From: Sciscionella marina DSM 45152
GTDB taxonomy: Bacteria > Actinomycetota > Actinomycetes > Mycobacteriales > Pseudonocardiaceae
DNA length: 64,000 nt
Reading direction: 5' to 3'
Assembly: GCF_000379465.1 (NCBI RefSeq)
Contig: NZ_KB905380.1
Coordinates: 372,001 to 436,000 of the forward strand
The translations under genes were made by a program, and so were the position numbers. Under the pieces are notes generated by a model. That model was not told the DNA's origin and did no database searches. It saw nothing but the letters and a program-made list of their open reading frames with translations. Positions 27,468 through 36,075 of this stretch are shown piece after piece. Each line of letters opens with the position of its first letter. Position 1 is the first letter of the stretch.

Positions 27468-28301
27468 TCAGCCCTTCAGGCTGCCCGCGGTGAGCGCGCC
27501 GACGATGTAGCGCTGCAGCGCGACGAACACGAGGACAACGGGCACCACGGCGATGATGCTTCCCGCGGCAAGATACTGGGTGGTGATCTCGCCACCCTGG
27601 TTCTGCAGGTTCACCACGCCGACCGAGATCGGGTACATGCTCGAATCGTCGAGCAGTACGAACGGCACCACGAACTGCGACCAGGACAGCACGGCGACCA
27701 CGATCCCCGCGGAGGCGATCCCCGGCCGGGCGGCGGGAAGCACGACCGAACGCAGCGCCCGCCCCCGCGTGCACCCGTCCACCAGCGCGGCCTCGTCCAG
27801 TTCCACCGGGATGCTGTCGAAGTAGTTGCGCAGGAACCAGGTCTGGAACGGCGCGGTCACCGCGACATAGACCAGGATCAGCCCGAGGTAGTTGTTCAGC
27901 AGGCCGAGCGTCACGAACAGCCGGTACATCGGGATCACCAGCACCAGCGGCGAGATCAGCTGCGCGGCGAGCACCCCGCGGGAGAACGTGGCCCGGCCGC
28001 GGAACCGCAACCGGGACAGCGCGTAGGCGGCGGGCACACACAGCAGCAGACAGCCGAACACCGAACCGGCGACCACGATCACCGAGTTCAGCAGGTAACC
28101 GCCGATCCCGGTGGTCTCGAGCACGTGCGTGTAGTTGCCCCACTGCGGGCTGGCGGGCAGCAGCGGCGGCGGGGTCGCGACGATCTCCCGCGAAGTGCGC
28201 AGCGAGAGGGAGAGCACCCACAGCACGGGGAAGGCGAACACCACGACGGTGACCACCATGGCCAGGTAGAGACCGGCGTTCTGCCAGCGCCGTCCGGTCA
28301 T
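27468..28301 (-). CDS. Carbohydrate ABC transporter permease (MalG type)
   Basis: A 277-residue inner-membrane permease with six predicted helices and the EAA loop VELDEAALVDGCTRGRALRSVVLPAARPG, which docks to the ATPase. The N-terminal PVLWVLSLSLRTSREIV and C-terminal QRYIVGALTAGSLKG are typical of MalG-like subunits. It overlaps its partner permease gene (ATGA at 28298-28301) and precedes the mannosidase gene. No ATPase is encoded in this operon, so a shared MsiK-type ATPase elsewhere is expected, as is common in actinobacteria. Confidence 0.92.
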   Translation of the reverse strand: MTGRRWQNAGLYLAMVVTVVVFAFPVLWVLSLSLRTSREIVATPPPLLPASPQWGNYTHVLETTGIGGYLLNSVIVVAGSVFGCLLLCVPAAYALSRLRFRGRATFSRGVLAAQLISPLVLVIPMYRLFVTLGLLNNYLGLILVYVAVTAPFQTWFLRNYFDSIPVELDEAALVDGCTRGRALRSVVLPAARPGIASAGIVVAVLSWSQFVVPFVLLDDSSMYPISVGVVNLQNQGGEITTQYLAAGSIIAVVPVVLVFVALQRYIVGALTAGSLKG

Positions 28302-29182
28302 GGGTTCACCTCCCTGCGCTTGTGGTACCGGAAATAGATCGCGATCATCACCGCGTTGATCAGCAGCAGCACGATGGACATCGCGGCGCCGCGGCCGAGG
28401 CCGAGCTGGGTGAAGATCTGGTCGTACACCTTCAGCGCGAGCACCTGTGTCGAGGTGCCCGGCCCGCCCTGGGTCAGCGCCATGATCATGTCGAAGCTGT
28501 TGAAGGTCTCCACCGTGATGGTCACCAGATCGATCGCGATCAACGGCAGCAGCGCGGGCAGGGTCACCGCCCGGAAGGCCTGGAACGGGCTGGCCCCGTC
28601 CAGCCGTGCGGCCTCGAGCAGATCCCGCTGCACCGTCTGCAGGCCCGCGTACATCAGGATCATGGAGAACGCCGTGCCCCGCCAGACGTTCGCGATGGTC
28701 ACCGAGACCAGCGCGTTGCCCGGATCCGAGAGGAACGCCGAGTCACCGGAGAAACCGAGCAGGCTGCCCAGATAGTTCAGGATCCCGGATGTGCTCTCCT
28801 GGTAGAGCAGCTGCCAGAGCACCCCGATGACCACACCGGGAATGGCCCACGCGGTGAGCACCACGGTGCGGGTGATCATCGCCCCGCGCAGCCCTCTGCG
28901 CTTGGCGTTGTCCACCAGCAGCGCGATCAGCAGGCCGAGCAGCAGCTGGAACACCACGCTGAACACCACGAACGCCGAAGTCACCCGGAGCGTGTCGGCG
29001 AAATCCGGTCCGGTGACCACGCTGCGGTAGGCGGATCCGGTGTAGGAATAGGGTTCACCGCTGACCATCGTGGAGTCGGTGAACGACAGGCGCACGATCT
29101 CCACGATTGGATAACCGAACACCACGAGCAGCAGGACACCGAGTGGTACCAGCCAGATCCAGGGTTTCGCTGCCGTTTTCAC
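28298..29182 (-). CDS. Carbohydrate ABC transporter permease (MalF type)
   Basis: A 294-residue permease with an N-terminal helix (WLVPLGVLLLVVFGYPIVEIVRLSFTD, typical of MalF-like subunits) and the EAA loop LLEAARLDGASPFQAFRAVTLPALLP. TQGGPGTSTQVLALKVYDQIF is the family-typical periplasmic region before the last helices. It pairs with the MalG-type permease downstream and the solute-binding lipoprotein upstream (6-base gap) to import a mannoside or related oligosaccharide. Confidence 0.92.
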   Translation of the reverse strand: MKTAAKPWIWLVPLGVLLLVVFGYPIVEIVRLSFTDSTMVSGEPYSYTGSAYRSVVTGPDFADTLRVTSAFVVFSVVFQLLLGLLIALLVDNAKRRGLRGAMITRTVVLTAWAIPGVVIGVLWQLLYQESTSGILNYLGSLLGFSGDSAFLSDPGNALVSVTIANVWRGTAFSMILMYAGLQTVQRDLLEAARLDGASPFQAFRAVTLPALLPLIAIDLVTITVETFNSFDMIMALTQGGPGTSTQVLALKVYDQIFTQLGLGRGAAMSIVLLLINAVMIAIYFRYHKRREVNP

Positions 29183-29188
29183 CGGCGC

Positions 29189-30478
29189 CTACACGATCTG
29201 GGCCAGCGCAGCATCCACGGCGGCCTCCGGTTCGGCGGACAGGGAGGTCACCGAGGACAGTGCGATCTGCATGGCCTGGGAGACCTGCTGGTACTCCTTG
29301 CGCAGCGGGCGCATCCGAGCGTAGCGGGCCAGGTGTTCGCGGTAGAGCTCGGTGAACGCGTCCCCGTGATAGGCGGAATTGCGGTACACCGGGCTCCGTG
29401 GCGGCAGGTTCCCGCTCACCGTGCACCACCGCGCCATGCCCTCGTCCGCGACATAGCCGTCCAGCAGCAGCCTGATGCTCTCCTGCGCGACTTCGGGGTC
29501 CTCGGCGAACGAGGCCCAGGTCCAGCCGCCCGCCATGCAGGTGTGGTCCTGCCCGGACCGGCTCGGGATCGGGCCGATGGTCCAGTCTTTGGCGAAATCC
29601 CCGTCGGTGACCAGTTCCTGCAGTTGCGAGGCCTGCCAGCTGCCGCCGATGAACATCGAGACCCGGTCGGCGACCACGTCCGGGTTGATGTCGTCGTTGC
29701 TCTGGATGGTGGCCACCCGCTGCGGGGCGGCCTCCTCGGTGATGAGTTCGCGGATGAAGGCCAGCGCATCGACCATCGCCTGCCTGCCTTTGCCGTGCGC
29801 GAACCCCGGTTTGCCGTCCGCGGTGAGCAGTTGCCCGCCCTGGGACCAGTAGAACGGCCACAGCACCGCGTCCACGCTGTCCTCCGAGCGCGCGCCGGCG
29901 AACAGCACCTGTTTGCCGTGTGCCGCGGCCTTCCGTCCCGCGTGCAGCAGCTCGTCCCAGGAAGCGGGCGGGCGGTCCACGAGATCCTTGCGGCAGAACA
30001 GCACCCGCACATCGGTCTCGAACATCAGCGAGCGCGGCTGCCCGGTGCTCGCCATCACCGGATGGAACTGCGGGAACCAGTCCCCGAGGCGGACCCCGGC
30101 CTCGGCCATCGGCTTGCTCAGATCATTGGCGTAACGCGCAAACCGGGGAAACAGATAGGAATCGACCGCGGCCACCTCGGGCGCGCGGTGCTGCGATGCC
30201 TGCAGCAGTAGTTTCGCCATCGCCTGGTCGATGTCCGTGACCGTGATCTGCGGGACCACCCGCCAGCCGCTGGTGCGCTGATAGCCGGAGAGCACGCGCT
30301 GGGCGTATTCGGCCCGTGCCTTGGTCGGTGACTGGACCGACTCAGTGGGGATGGCCAGCCAGCGGAAGGTCCTCGGCGGCAGCGATCCGGTGCCGCATCC
30401 GGCGAGTCCGGCGAGCGCGCCCGCCGCGGCGAGCGTGAACAGCTTTCTGCGGCCGAGCGCCGAACCACCTGCGGTCAT
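29189..30478 (-). CDS. Extracellular sugar-binding lipoprotein (family 1)
   Basis: About 429 residues from ATG 30478 (MTAGGSALGRRKLFTLAAAG). The N-terminus has twin arginines, a hydrophobic core and the lipobox LAGC, so it is a lipoprotein, possibly Tat-exported. The mature part follows the family 1 solute-binding fold (YLFPRFARYANDLSKPM, ADRVSMFIGGSWQ). It captures the substrate for the two permeases encoded downstream; the alpha-mannosidase in the operon suggests a mannose-containing oligosaccharide. First gene of the operon. Confidence 0.88.
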   Translation of the reverse strand: MTAGGSALGRRKLFTLAAAGALAGLAGCGTGSLPPRTFRWLAIPTESVQSPTKARAEYAQRVLSGYQRTSGWRVVPQITVTDIDQAMAKLLLQASQHRAPEVAAVDSYLFPRFARYANDLSKPMAEAGVRLGDWFPQFHPVMASTGQPRSLMFETDVRVLFCRKDLVDRPPASWDELLHAGRKAAAHGKQVLFAGARSEDSVDAVLWPFYWSQGGQLLTADGKPGFAHGKGRQAMVDALAFIRELITEEAAPQRVATIQSNDDINPDVVADRVSMFIGGSWQASQLQELVTDGDFAKDWTIGPIPSRSGQDHTCMAGGWTWASFAEDPEVAQESIRLLLDGYVADEGMARWCTVSGNLPPRSPVYRNSAYHGDAFTELYREHLARYARMRPLRKEYQQVSQAMQIALSSVTSLSAEPEAAVDAALAQIV

Positions 30479-30501
30479 CCGGTCTGCCTCTCGATTCACC
30501 T

Positions 30502-30513
30502 GACAACGTTGTC
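30502..30513. promoter_or_regulatory. Palindromic operator upstream of the mannoside ABC operon
   Basis: GACAACGTTGTC is a perfect 12-base palindrome with a central CG, the form expected for a LacI-family operator. A half-match, GTTGTCA, is at 30577-30583. It lies 24 bases upstream of the binding-protein gene. The regulator is unknown; the operon's own regulator gene is GntR type. Confidence 0.6.
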
Positions 30514-30586
30514 GTTGGCGTAGGAGTATTGCCGGAGCACCCGCACCCGGCCAAGGGGGTACGCCCAATTTGTCTTGTTGTCATGT

Positions 30587-31711
30587 CTAATGCGGCGAAC
30601 GCCCCGCGTCGTCGAAGCGGAGCGTGTCGAGCTCGATCTGCTCCGTGCGGGTACGGATGGCGAAGGGGTCCGGGCCGAGCCAGTACCAGTGCCACACCGC
30701 CTTCGCGGGTTCCCAGCCCGGGAACTGTTCCGCGATCTGATCGTTCACGTACAGCGCGTGACTGCACCACTCGTACCAGATGCTCGCCCGCCGCCGGCGC
30801 AGTTCGGCCTCGGTGTGGGTTTCCCGCGGCGGGCGATACAGCTGCGCGCGAGCTTCGAGATGGGCGCGCAGCGAGTGTTCCCTGGCCAGCGCCGGATCGC
30901 GCAGCAGTTCGAGCGAACCCCCGCAGCACACCGCGCAGCCGCATTCCCACAGCTGGGCCAGTTCGGTCATGCTCGTGACCAGCCGCTCCACCTTGTCCGC
31001 GCGCAGATAGGTCAGCAGGCTCGGCACGTACACCGAAAAACCCGTTCCCGGCGCGCCGCCCCTACCCGGCGGATAGATGTGCCGCAAGGTCGCGCAGGTG
31101 CCGACCGCCGCCGCGTAGCCGCCGTGCGCGAGCAGGCCGAGCACCGAGGTGTCCCCGCGCAGGAACAGCAGCGGCGGGCCGTGCTCGAGTTTGTCGGCGA
31201 GCAGCAGCGCCCCGCGCAGGGTGCGGCGCACCGCGAACGGATCGCGCTGGTGTTCGACCGCGACGGCGACCGGAACCTCGAAGGTCACGATCGCCTCGGC
31301 GAGCCTGGTGACCGTCTCCTCCTCGGCGAGCCACCAGTTGGCCAGCGGAAGCAGCGCGATCACCGGACCCGGGCGCACCGCGCTCTGCTCGAGGATGCCG
31401 TGCAGTCCCCGCCAGTCCCGTTCGGCGAGGTAACCGGAATCCGTCAGCGCGATATGCCCCCGGTTCTGCTGGGTGGTTATCCAGTCGTCCTCGATTCCCT
31501 CGCCCGCGTATTTCCGCCGTTTTCCGGTGTAAAGATCACGATCGTGCAGCACCGGAAAATCGCCCGCCGGCGCCGGTTCCACGCGCCCGGTGCGGATCAG
31601 TCCGGAATTCCCCGGCTCCACGATCCCGGTGAGCGAGTCCGACTCGACCGGCCGGCATTGCAGCATCAGCAGGCCACATAGGTCCTCGATCGAGGCTGGC
31701 ACACCATTCAT
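30587..31711 (-). CDS. Uncharacterised protein with tRNA-guanine-transglycosylase-like motifs
   Basis: A 374-residue protein I do not recognise by name. Two features recall the TGT/queuine transglycosylase fold: LTDSGYLAE at residues 89-97, like the LTDSGGFQ motif with the catalytic-base Asp of TGT, and ECGCAVCCGG with C-x-C-x2-C at 257, 259 and 262 followed by His 279 or 284, like the TGT zinc site. LAHGGYAAAVGTCATLR near 195-209 and the alternating strands/helices between suit a TIM barrel, and total length equals that of bacterial TGT. The DCVxPTR segment holding the nucleophile Asp is not recognisable (FSVYVPSL occurs at about that place). It lies 86 bases downstream of the FGGY kinase gene. 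Function unknown; the TGT relation is my inference. Confidence 0.45.
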   Translation of the reverse strand: MNGVPASIEDLCGLLMLQCRPVESDSLTGIVEPGNSGLIRTGRVEPAPAGDFPVLHDRDLYTGKRRKYAGEGIEDDWITTQQNRGHIALTDSGYLAERDWRGLHGILEQSAVRPGPVIALLPLANWWLAEEETVTRLAEAIVTFEVPVAVAVEHQRDPFAVRRTLRGALLLADKLEHGPPLLFLRGDTSVLGLLAHGGYAAAVGTCATLRHIYPPGRGGAPGTGFSVYVPSLLTYLRADKVERLVTSMTELAQLWECGCAVCCGGSLELLRDPALAREHSLRAHLEARAQLYRPPRETHTEAELRRRRASIWYEWCSHALYVNDQIAEQFPGWEPAKAVWHWYWLGPDPFAIRTRTEQIELDTLRFDDAGRSPH

Positions 31712-31797
31712 CCTGCGGGAACGGTGCGCTATTTGTCAGCGTAATTCCCTCGAATGCCAGCACCGGTCACCTTTTCAGACCAGTGCGCCCGAACGAT

Positions 31798-33270
31798 TCA
31801 GCCGCGCTGCCGTTCGGCGAGGAAATGTGCGATATCCGCCGTCGCAGGATAGAGCTCACGATAACGGAGGTAAAAATCCTGATACGCCTCGTGCCGCGCC
31901 GGATCGGGGCGCACGGTCCGGGCGACCGGGTTCCATCCCTGCGCTTCGGCACCGGTGGCGAGCGCGGCGAGCATGGCATTGCCGAAGCAGGCGCCGATGG
32001 TCTCCTGGGGCACCGACTGTTCGGCGCCGAGCACATCGCTGACGATCCGGGTCCACAGTCCGCCCGTGGTGCCGCCACCGACCGCGACGAGCCGGTTCGT
32101 CGCTCCACCGGCGGCCTGCATGGTCTCCAGGTTGTGCCGCACCCCGTAGGCGATGCCCTCGAGCGCGGCGCGGTACAGCTCGCCGATCCCGTGACCGAGC
32201 GTGAGCCCGGCGAGCATGCCCCGCGCGTCCGGGTCGAAGATCGGGGTCCGCTCGCCCGCGAAATACGGCAACAGCAGCAGTCCACCGCTTCCCGCGGGCG
32301 TCTGCGCGGCCAGTTCGGCGAGCTCGGTGTAGTCCCGGCCGCTGAGCTGACGCAGCCAGTCGGTGATCGAGCCGGAGGTGGCCATGCCCGCGGCAAGCGT
32401 GTAGGTGCCCGGGAAAGCACCGCAGGTGGTCCACAATCCCTTGTGCGGCAAGGGATCGGTGAGCACATCGATGAGGAACATCGTGGTGCCGTACATGACC
32501 ATGGTGTCGCCGGGTTCGCGCACCCCGATGCTGGTGGCCTCCGACCAAGCGTCCACCGTGCCCGCGGTGACCGGGATCCCTTGCGGCAGACCGGTTTCCC
32601 TGGCCGCCTCGGCGGTGACCGCGCCCACCACCTCAGTCGGCCAGGCCAACCTCGGCAAGGTGATCCCCGGAGCGACCAGCGGGGCCCATTCGGCCGACCA
32701 GTCCCGTGCGGCCATGTCGTACATGGGATCGCACTGGCTCGCCGAATGGTGATCGAGCACGTACTCCCCGGTCAGCCGGTGCACCACGAAGGAGCTGCAC
32801 ATCAGGAACAGCTCGGCGCGCTCGTAGACCTCCGGTTCGTGCCTGGCCAGCCAGCGGAACTTCGGCCCGACCGCCTGACTGGACAGCGGGGTTCCCGCGC
32901 GGCGCAGGATGTCCTCGGCTCCCAGTTCCTCGGTCAGTTCGGCGATCTCGGCGGTGGCCCTGGTGTCCACTCCGTACAGGATCGCCGGGCGCAGCGGGGT
33001 GCCGTCGGCCCGCGCGGGCAGCAGCGTCGGCCCGATCCCGCTGACCCCGACCGCGCCCACCGGTTCGGCCGCCTCGGTGAGCAGTTCCGCGGTCAGTGCC
33101 CGGAAATCCTGCCACCACACGGTTTCCGCATCGTGTTCGAACCAGCCGGGATGCGGGCTCGAGGTCTCGTGCGGGCGGCTCGCCCGGGCCCGGATCCGCC
33201 CCGCGGCGTCCACGAGCACGCCTTTGGAGCTCGCCGTGCCGATATCGATACCGAGAAACAGTCCGTTCAC
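31798..33270 (-). CDS. FGGY-family carbohydrate kinase
   Basis: About 490 residues from GTG 33270. The N-terminal phosphate-binding loop is FLGIDIGTASSKGVLVDAAG; the C-terminal FGGY-type region has LLLLPYFAGERTPIFDPDARG and the adenosine motif VAVGGGTTGGLWTRIVSDVLG. It is most like xylulokinases and related pentulose/hexulose kinases. Encoded 73 bases downstream of the isomerase gene, it should phosphorylate the ketose made by that enzyme. The exact sugar is not determinable. Confidence 0.9.
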   Translation of the reverse strand: MNGLFLGIDIGTASSKGVLVDAAGRIRARASRPHETSSPHPGWFEHDAETVWWQDFRALTAELLTEAAEPVGAVGVSGIGPTLLPARADGTPLRPAILYGVDTRATAEIAELTEELGAEDILRRAGTPLSSQAVGPKFRWLARHEPEVYERAELFLMCSSFVVHRLTGEYVLDHHSASQCDPMYDMAARDWSAEWAPLVAPGITLPRLAWPTEVVGAVTAEAARETGLPQGIPVTAGTVDAWSEATSIGVREPGDTMVMYGTTMFLIDVLTDPLPHKGLWTTCGAFPGTYTLAAGMATSGSITDWLRQLSGRDYTELAELAAQTPAGSGGLLLLPYFAGERTPIFDPDARGMLAGLTLGHGIGELYRAALEGIAYGVRHNLETMQAAGGATNRLVAVGGGTTGGLWTRIVSDVLGAEQSVPQETIGACFGNAMLAALATGAEAQGWNPVARTVRPDPARHEAYQDFYLRYRELYPATADIAHFLAERQRG

Positions 33271-33343
33271 GGCTGCACCTCGCTGACGCAAGGCTTCGCC
33301 GTTCGCGAACGTTGCCGTGTCCTCGGTTCGCTCACAAGCTCGC
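33271..33343. repeat. Palindrome-rich spacer between isomerase and kinase genes
   Basis: The 73-base spacer holds GTTCGCGAAC (perfect 10-base palindrome), and GCAAGGCTTCGCC repeated partially as TTGCC, plus a CGCTCAC direct repeat (GGTTCGCTCACAAGCTCGCTCACG). It may fold in the mRNA and affect kinase expression; no other role visible. Confidence 0.35.
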
Positions 33344-34759
33344 TCACGACCGTGACCACTCCTGCACCTCGACACCGAGCATCCGGGCCGCCGCGACCAG
33401 TTCCGTCCTGCGGTCCCCGGGAATCGCGTGGATGTGGTTCGCCCCGAAGTTCGACAGGAACACCTCAGCGGACGCGTCCAGGCGGGCGAAGGCGTGCGGC
33501 CACTCCGGAGTGGACTGCTCGACCAGTTCGGTGTTCGTCGCCTCATCGTAACTCTCGAACTCGCCGAGCATCAGCTGCAGCCGGTAGGCCCCGTCGGCCC
33601 GGGTGAGCCTGCCCAGCGTCATCTGCCCGGGCGCGGCTATGTGCTGCACCGAGGCACCGCCCGCGGGAAAGAAGAAAACCTCCGGATACAGGTGCACCCT
33701 GGCCAGGTTCTCCGCGGGATCGGCACTGCGCGCGGCGTACCAGGTGGCGTGCTGGCCGGAATTGCACAGGTCCCAGATATCGCGATCGGCGTGATAGTGC
33801 CGGACATCCGCGAACAGCACCGGGTCCCCGGAGATCTCGTGCATCAGCTGCATCGTCAGTGCGCCGTCCATGTCCGCCTCGGTCGCGGTGATGTGCGGCG
33901 CCTTCGGGCCGTTCCAGTCGTAGGGATCGTTGAGGAAGGCCTCGGTGACGTCCATGGTCGCGAAGTTCTCGGTGAGCTCCGGCTGGGCCTTGATCCCGGA
34001 GAAGTCGATGTGCCGCTCCTCGATGATGTCCCGGATCGCCAGATAGGAACGGATCTGCCGCTCCAGCAGTTCCGGGGTGAGCTTCGCCCCGTCGTAGTGC
34101 ACGCCCGCAGCGTACCGCTCCAGCCATTCCCTTGCCCGCTTCGCCTCGGCAGCGTCCGCCCGTTCGGCGCGCAACACCAGCTCGTACTGGTCGATCTCCT
34201 CCACGTCGATCCCGAACTGGCGCATCCACTGGTCGGTATTGGCCACCGCGGTGTTCATGCCCATCGGCCTGCCGCCGAACCGGCCGAAGGTGCGCCCGCG
34301 CAGCCCGCGCACCGCTGCCGCGGCACCGGCGACGGCCCCGATCCGGTCCACGAGCTCCGCCCCGTCCGGCGCGCCCCAGAGCCGGGTGTGTTCTCGGCCG
34401 ATCTGATCGAGCGCCCCTCCCGCGGCCAGCATCCCGACCAGCCCCGGCTCGGTGGGATCGGTGCTCGCCACCAGCACGAGCGGGCTCTCAGTCGCGTCCG
34501 CGGCGAGCATGGTGAAGTGCGGGAAGGCCCACACCGCGTAGTAGAAGACGGTCAGATCGACCTCGGCCGCGGCCACTTCCCGGGCCCGGCCGGTGGCGAT
34601 CGCGTTGCTGGACAACGACTCCCCGGCGCGCACCACCTCGTGCCCAGCGGCCTCCAGCGCCCCGGCCAGCCGGTCCTGTTTGGCGCGGATGAACTCCCGC
34701 ACCCGCTCGTGTACGTGTCCCCGGCCGTCCGAAATACTGATCACGCCGATTCGCGCCAC
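33344..34759 (-). CDS. L-fucose/L-arabinose isomerase-like sugar isomerase
   Basis: About 471 residues from GTG 34759, with GGAGGGG 7 bases upstream (the open frame reaches further, to 34822, but the promoter lies there). It has the FucI/AraA fold pattern: an N-terminal Rossmann-like half (VARIGVISISDGRGHVHERVREF, TVFYYAVWAFPHF, VLVASTDPTEPG) and a C-terminal half with acidic metal ligands (KAQPELTENFATMDVTEAFLNDPYD; TEADMDGALTMQLM; VRHYHADRD; and His in SGQHATWYA). It interconverts an aldose and ketose using Mn or similar. Its sequence is divergent from classical AraA and FucI, so substrate is open. First gene of a LacI-controlled operon with the FGGY kinase. Confidence 0.82.
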   Translation of the reverse strand: MARIGVISISDGRGHVHERVREFIRAKQDRLAGALEAAGHEVVRAGESLSSNAIATGRAREVAAAEVDLTVFYYAVWAFPHFTMLAADATESPLVLVASTDPTEPGLVGMLAAGGALDQIGREHTRLWGAPDGAELVDRIGAVAGAAAAVRGLRGRTFGRFGGRPMGMNTAVANTDQWMRQFGIDVEEIDQYELVLRAERADAAEAKRAREWLERYAAGVHYDGAKLTPELLERQIRSYLAIRDIIEERHIDFSGIKAQPELTENFATMDVTEAFLNDPYDWNGPKAPHITATEADMDGALTMQLMHEISGDPVLFADVRHYHADRDIWDLCNSGQHATWYAARSADPAENLARVHLYPEVFFFPAGGASVQHIAAPGQMTLGRLTRADGAYRLQLMLGEFESYDEATNTELVEQSTPEWPHAFARLDASAEVFLSNFGANHIHAIPGDRRTELVAAARMLGVEVQEWSRS

Positions 34760-34788
34760 GTGTACCCCTCCAACGGACACCTGCCCGG

Positions 34789-34800
34789 GTAATCGTTTAC
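34789..34800. promoter_or_regulatory. LacI-type operator upstream of the isomerase operon
   Basis: GTAATCGTTTAC is an imperfect palindrome with a central CG. It lies 5 bases downstream of the -10 element of the isomerase promoter, where a repressor would block transcription. A near-identical site with the same spacing precedes the ABC importer operon at 39727-39738. Confidence 0.75.
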
Positions 34801-34805
34801 TCACG

Positions 34806-34835
34806 ACGTTATGCTGGTGCATGATGGGGTGTCAA
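34806..34835 (-). promoter_or_regulatory. Promoter of the isomerase-kinase operon
   Basis: On the minus strand, TTGACA (34830-34835) and TAACGT (34806-34811) are separated by 18 bases. TTGACA is a perfect housekeeping -35. The start codon is 47 bases further on, after the operator. Confidence 0.65.
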
Positions 34836-34890
34836 TAGCCCTCCGGGCCCACGAAGCGAGCCCTGTCCGGCACCCAGTGAGGAGCAGTCC

Positions 34891-35895
34891 GTGGCGACGA
34901 TCAGCGATGTGGCGGCCCGTGCGGGGGTCTCCACCGCCACGGTGTCCCGCGCGCTGAACGGGAAGAGCAGCGTGGATCCGGCACTCGTGCAGCGGGTGGT
35001 GCAGGCCGCGCGCGAGCTCGGTTACCAGCCGAACGGCCTCGCCCGCAATCTGCGCAGGCAGGAGACCGCGGTGATCGCCCTGATCATCTCGGACGTGGAG
35101 AACCCGTTCTTCACCGCGCTCGCCCGCGGTGTCGAGGATGTGGCGCAGGCGGTCGGTTACTCGGTCGTGCTGTGCAACGCGGACGAGAATGGGGAGAAGG
35201 AGCGCCGCTATATCGATGTCGCCGTGCAGGAGCGCGTCGCCGGGGTGCTGCTCTCCCCGACCAGCACGGCCACCGATGTCCGCGCCCTCACCGAGCGCGG
35301 TACTCCGGTCATCGCGGTCGACCGTCCGCTGCCGCACGCGGCGACCGACAGCGTGCTCGTCGACACCCGCGCCGCGGCCCGGGAGGCCACCGTACACCTG
35401 GCCGAACAGGGCTACACCAGGATCGGCTGCCTCACCGGACCGTCCGGGATCCCGACCGCCGACGAACGGCTCGCCGGATACCGGGACGGACTGCGCTCCG
35501 CACGCCTTCGCCGCGATCCGAGTTTGGTGCGGCGGGCCGAATTCCGCGCGGCCGGAGCCCGCGCGGCCATGACCGAATTGCTGGCCGGGGAAGGCGGCGA
35601 GCGCCCCGATGCGCTGTTGATCGCGAACAACGCGATGGCCATCGGGGCACTCGTCGCCATATCGGAGGCGGGTTTGCGGCCGGGCACCGATATCGGGGTG
35701 GTCTCCTTCGACGACGCGCCGTGGGCACCGCTGATCGACCGCCCGCTCACCGTGGTCGCCCAGCCCGCCTACGAGATGGGCACCGTTGCCGCGCAACTAC
35801 TCCTGGCTCGGGTCAACGACAGTTCCCGCGCACCCACACAGACCACACTCTCCGCGCGTCTCATCCCCCGCGCCAGCTCGAACCCCACGGCCTGA
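34891..35895 (+). CDS. LacI-family transcriptional regulator
   Basis: A 334-residue regulator from GTG 34891. The N-terminal HTH and hinge read ATISDVAARAGVSTATVSRALNGKSSVDP and QAARELGYQPNGLARNLRR, the LacI signature; the C-terminal half is a periplasmic-binding-like domain (RIGCLTGPSGIPTADERLAGYRDGL, NNAMAIGALVAISEAGLRPGTDIGVVSFDDAPWAPLI). It is divergent from the isomerase gene and probably represses both that operon and the ribose-type importer through the shared GTAATCG-type operators. Confidence 0.92.
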   Translation: MATISDVAARAGVSTATVSRALNGKSSVDPALVQRVVQAARELGYQPNGLARNLRRQETAVIALIISDVENPFFTALARGVEDVAQAVGYSVVLCNADENGEKERRYIDVAVQERVAGVLLSPTSTATDVRALTERGTPVIAVDRPLPHAATDSVLVDTRAAAREATVHLAEQGYTRIGCLTGPSGIPTADERLAGYRDGLRSARLRRDPSLVRRAEFRAAGARAAMTELLAGEGGERPDALLIANNAMAIGALVAISEAGLRPGTDIGVVSFDDAPWAPLIDRPLTVVAQPAYEMGTVAAQLLLARVNDSSRAPTQTTLSARLIPRASSNPTA

Positions 35896-36075
35896 GGCTT
35901 TCAAGCGGCGTAGCCGCCTATCCACCCACGCAGCTCACACCGCGGCGGGTTCTCAGGCGTCTCCTCGCGAGGACAGCACCGCCGTGGTGTATGGGCATAC
36001 ATGAGAAGGTGATCCCAGAGCGAGGTGGCGCCTGAGGTTCCGCCACCGAACCACCCAAGCAGTCGCACACAGTTC
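35896..36075. repeat. Structured intergenic spacer between convergent genes
   Basis: A 180-base spacer between the LacI gene and the binding-protein gene, both ending here. It contains GCGGC-GTA-GCCGC (35917-35929), the perfect palindrome TCCTCGCGAGGA (35962-35973), and GGTGGCG-N10-CGCCACC (36025-36048). GGCGG...CTCAGGCG (35944-35959) is inverted at CGCCTGAG...CCGCC (36029-36044). It probably terminates transcription from both sides and resembles a dispersed intergenic repeat. Confidence 0.55.
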
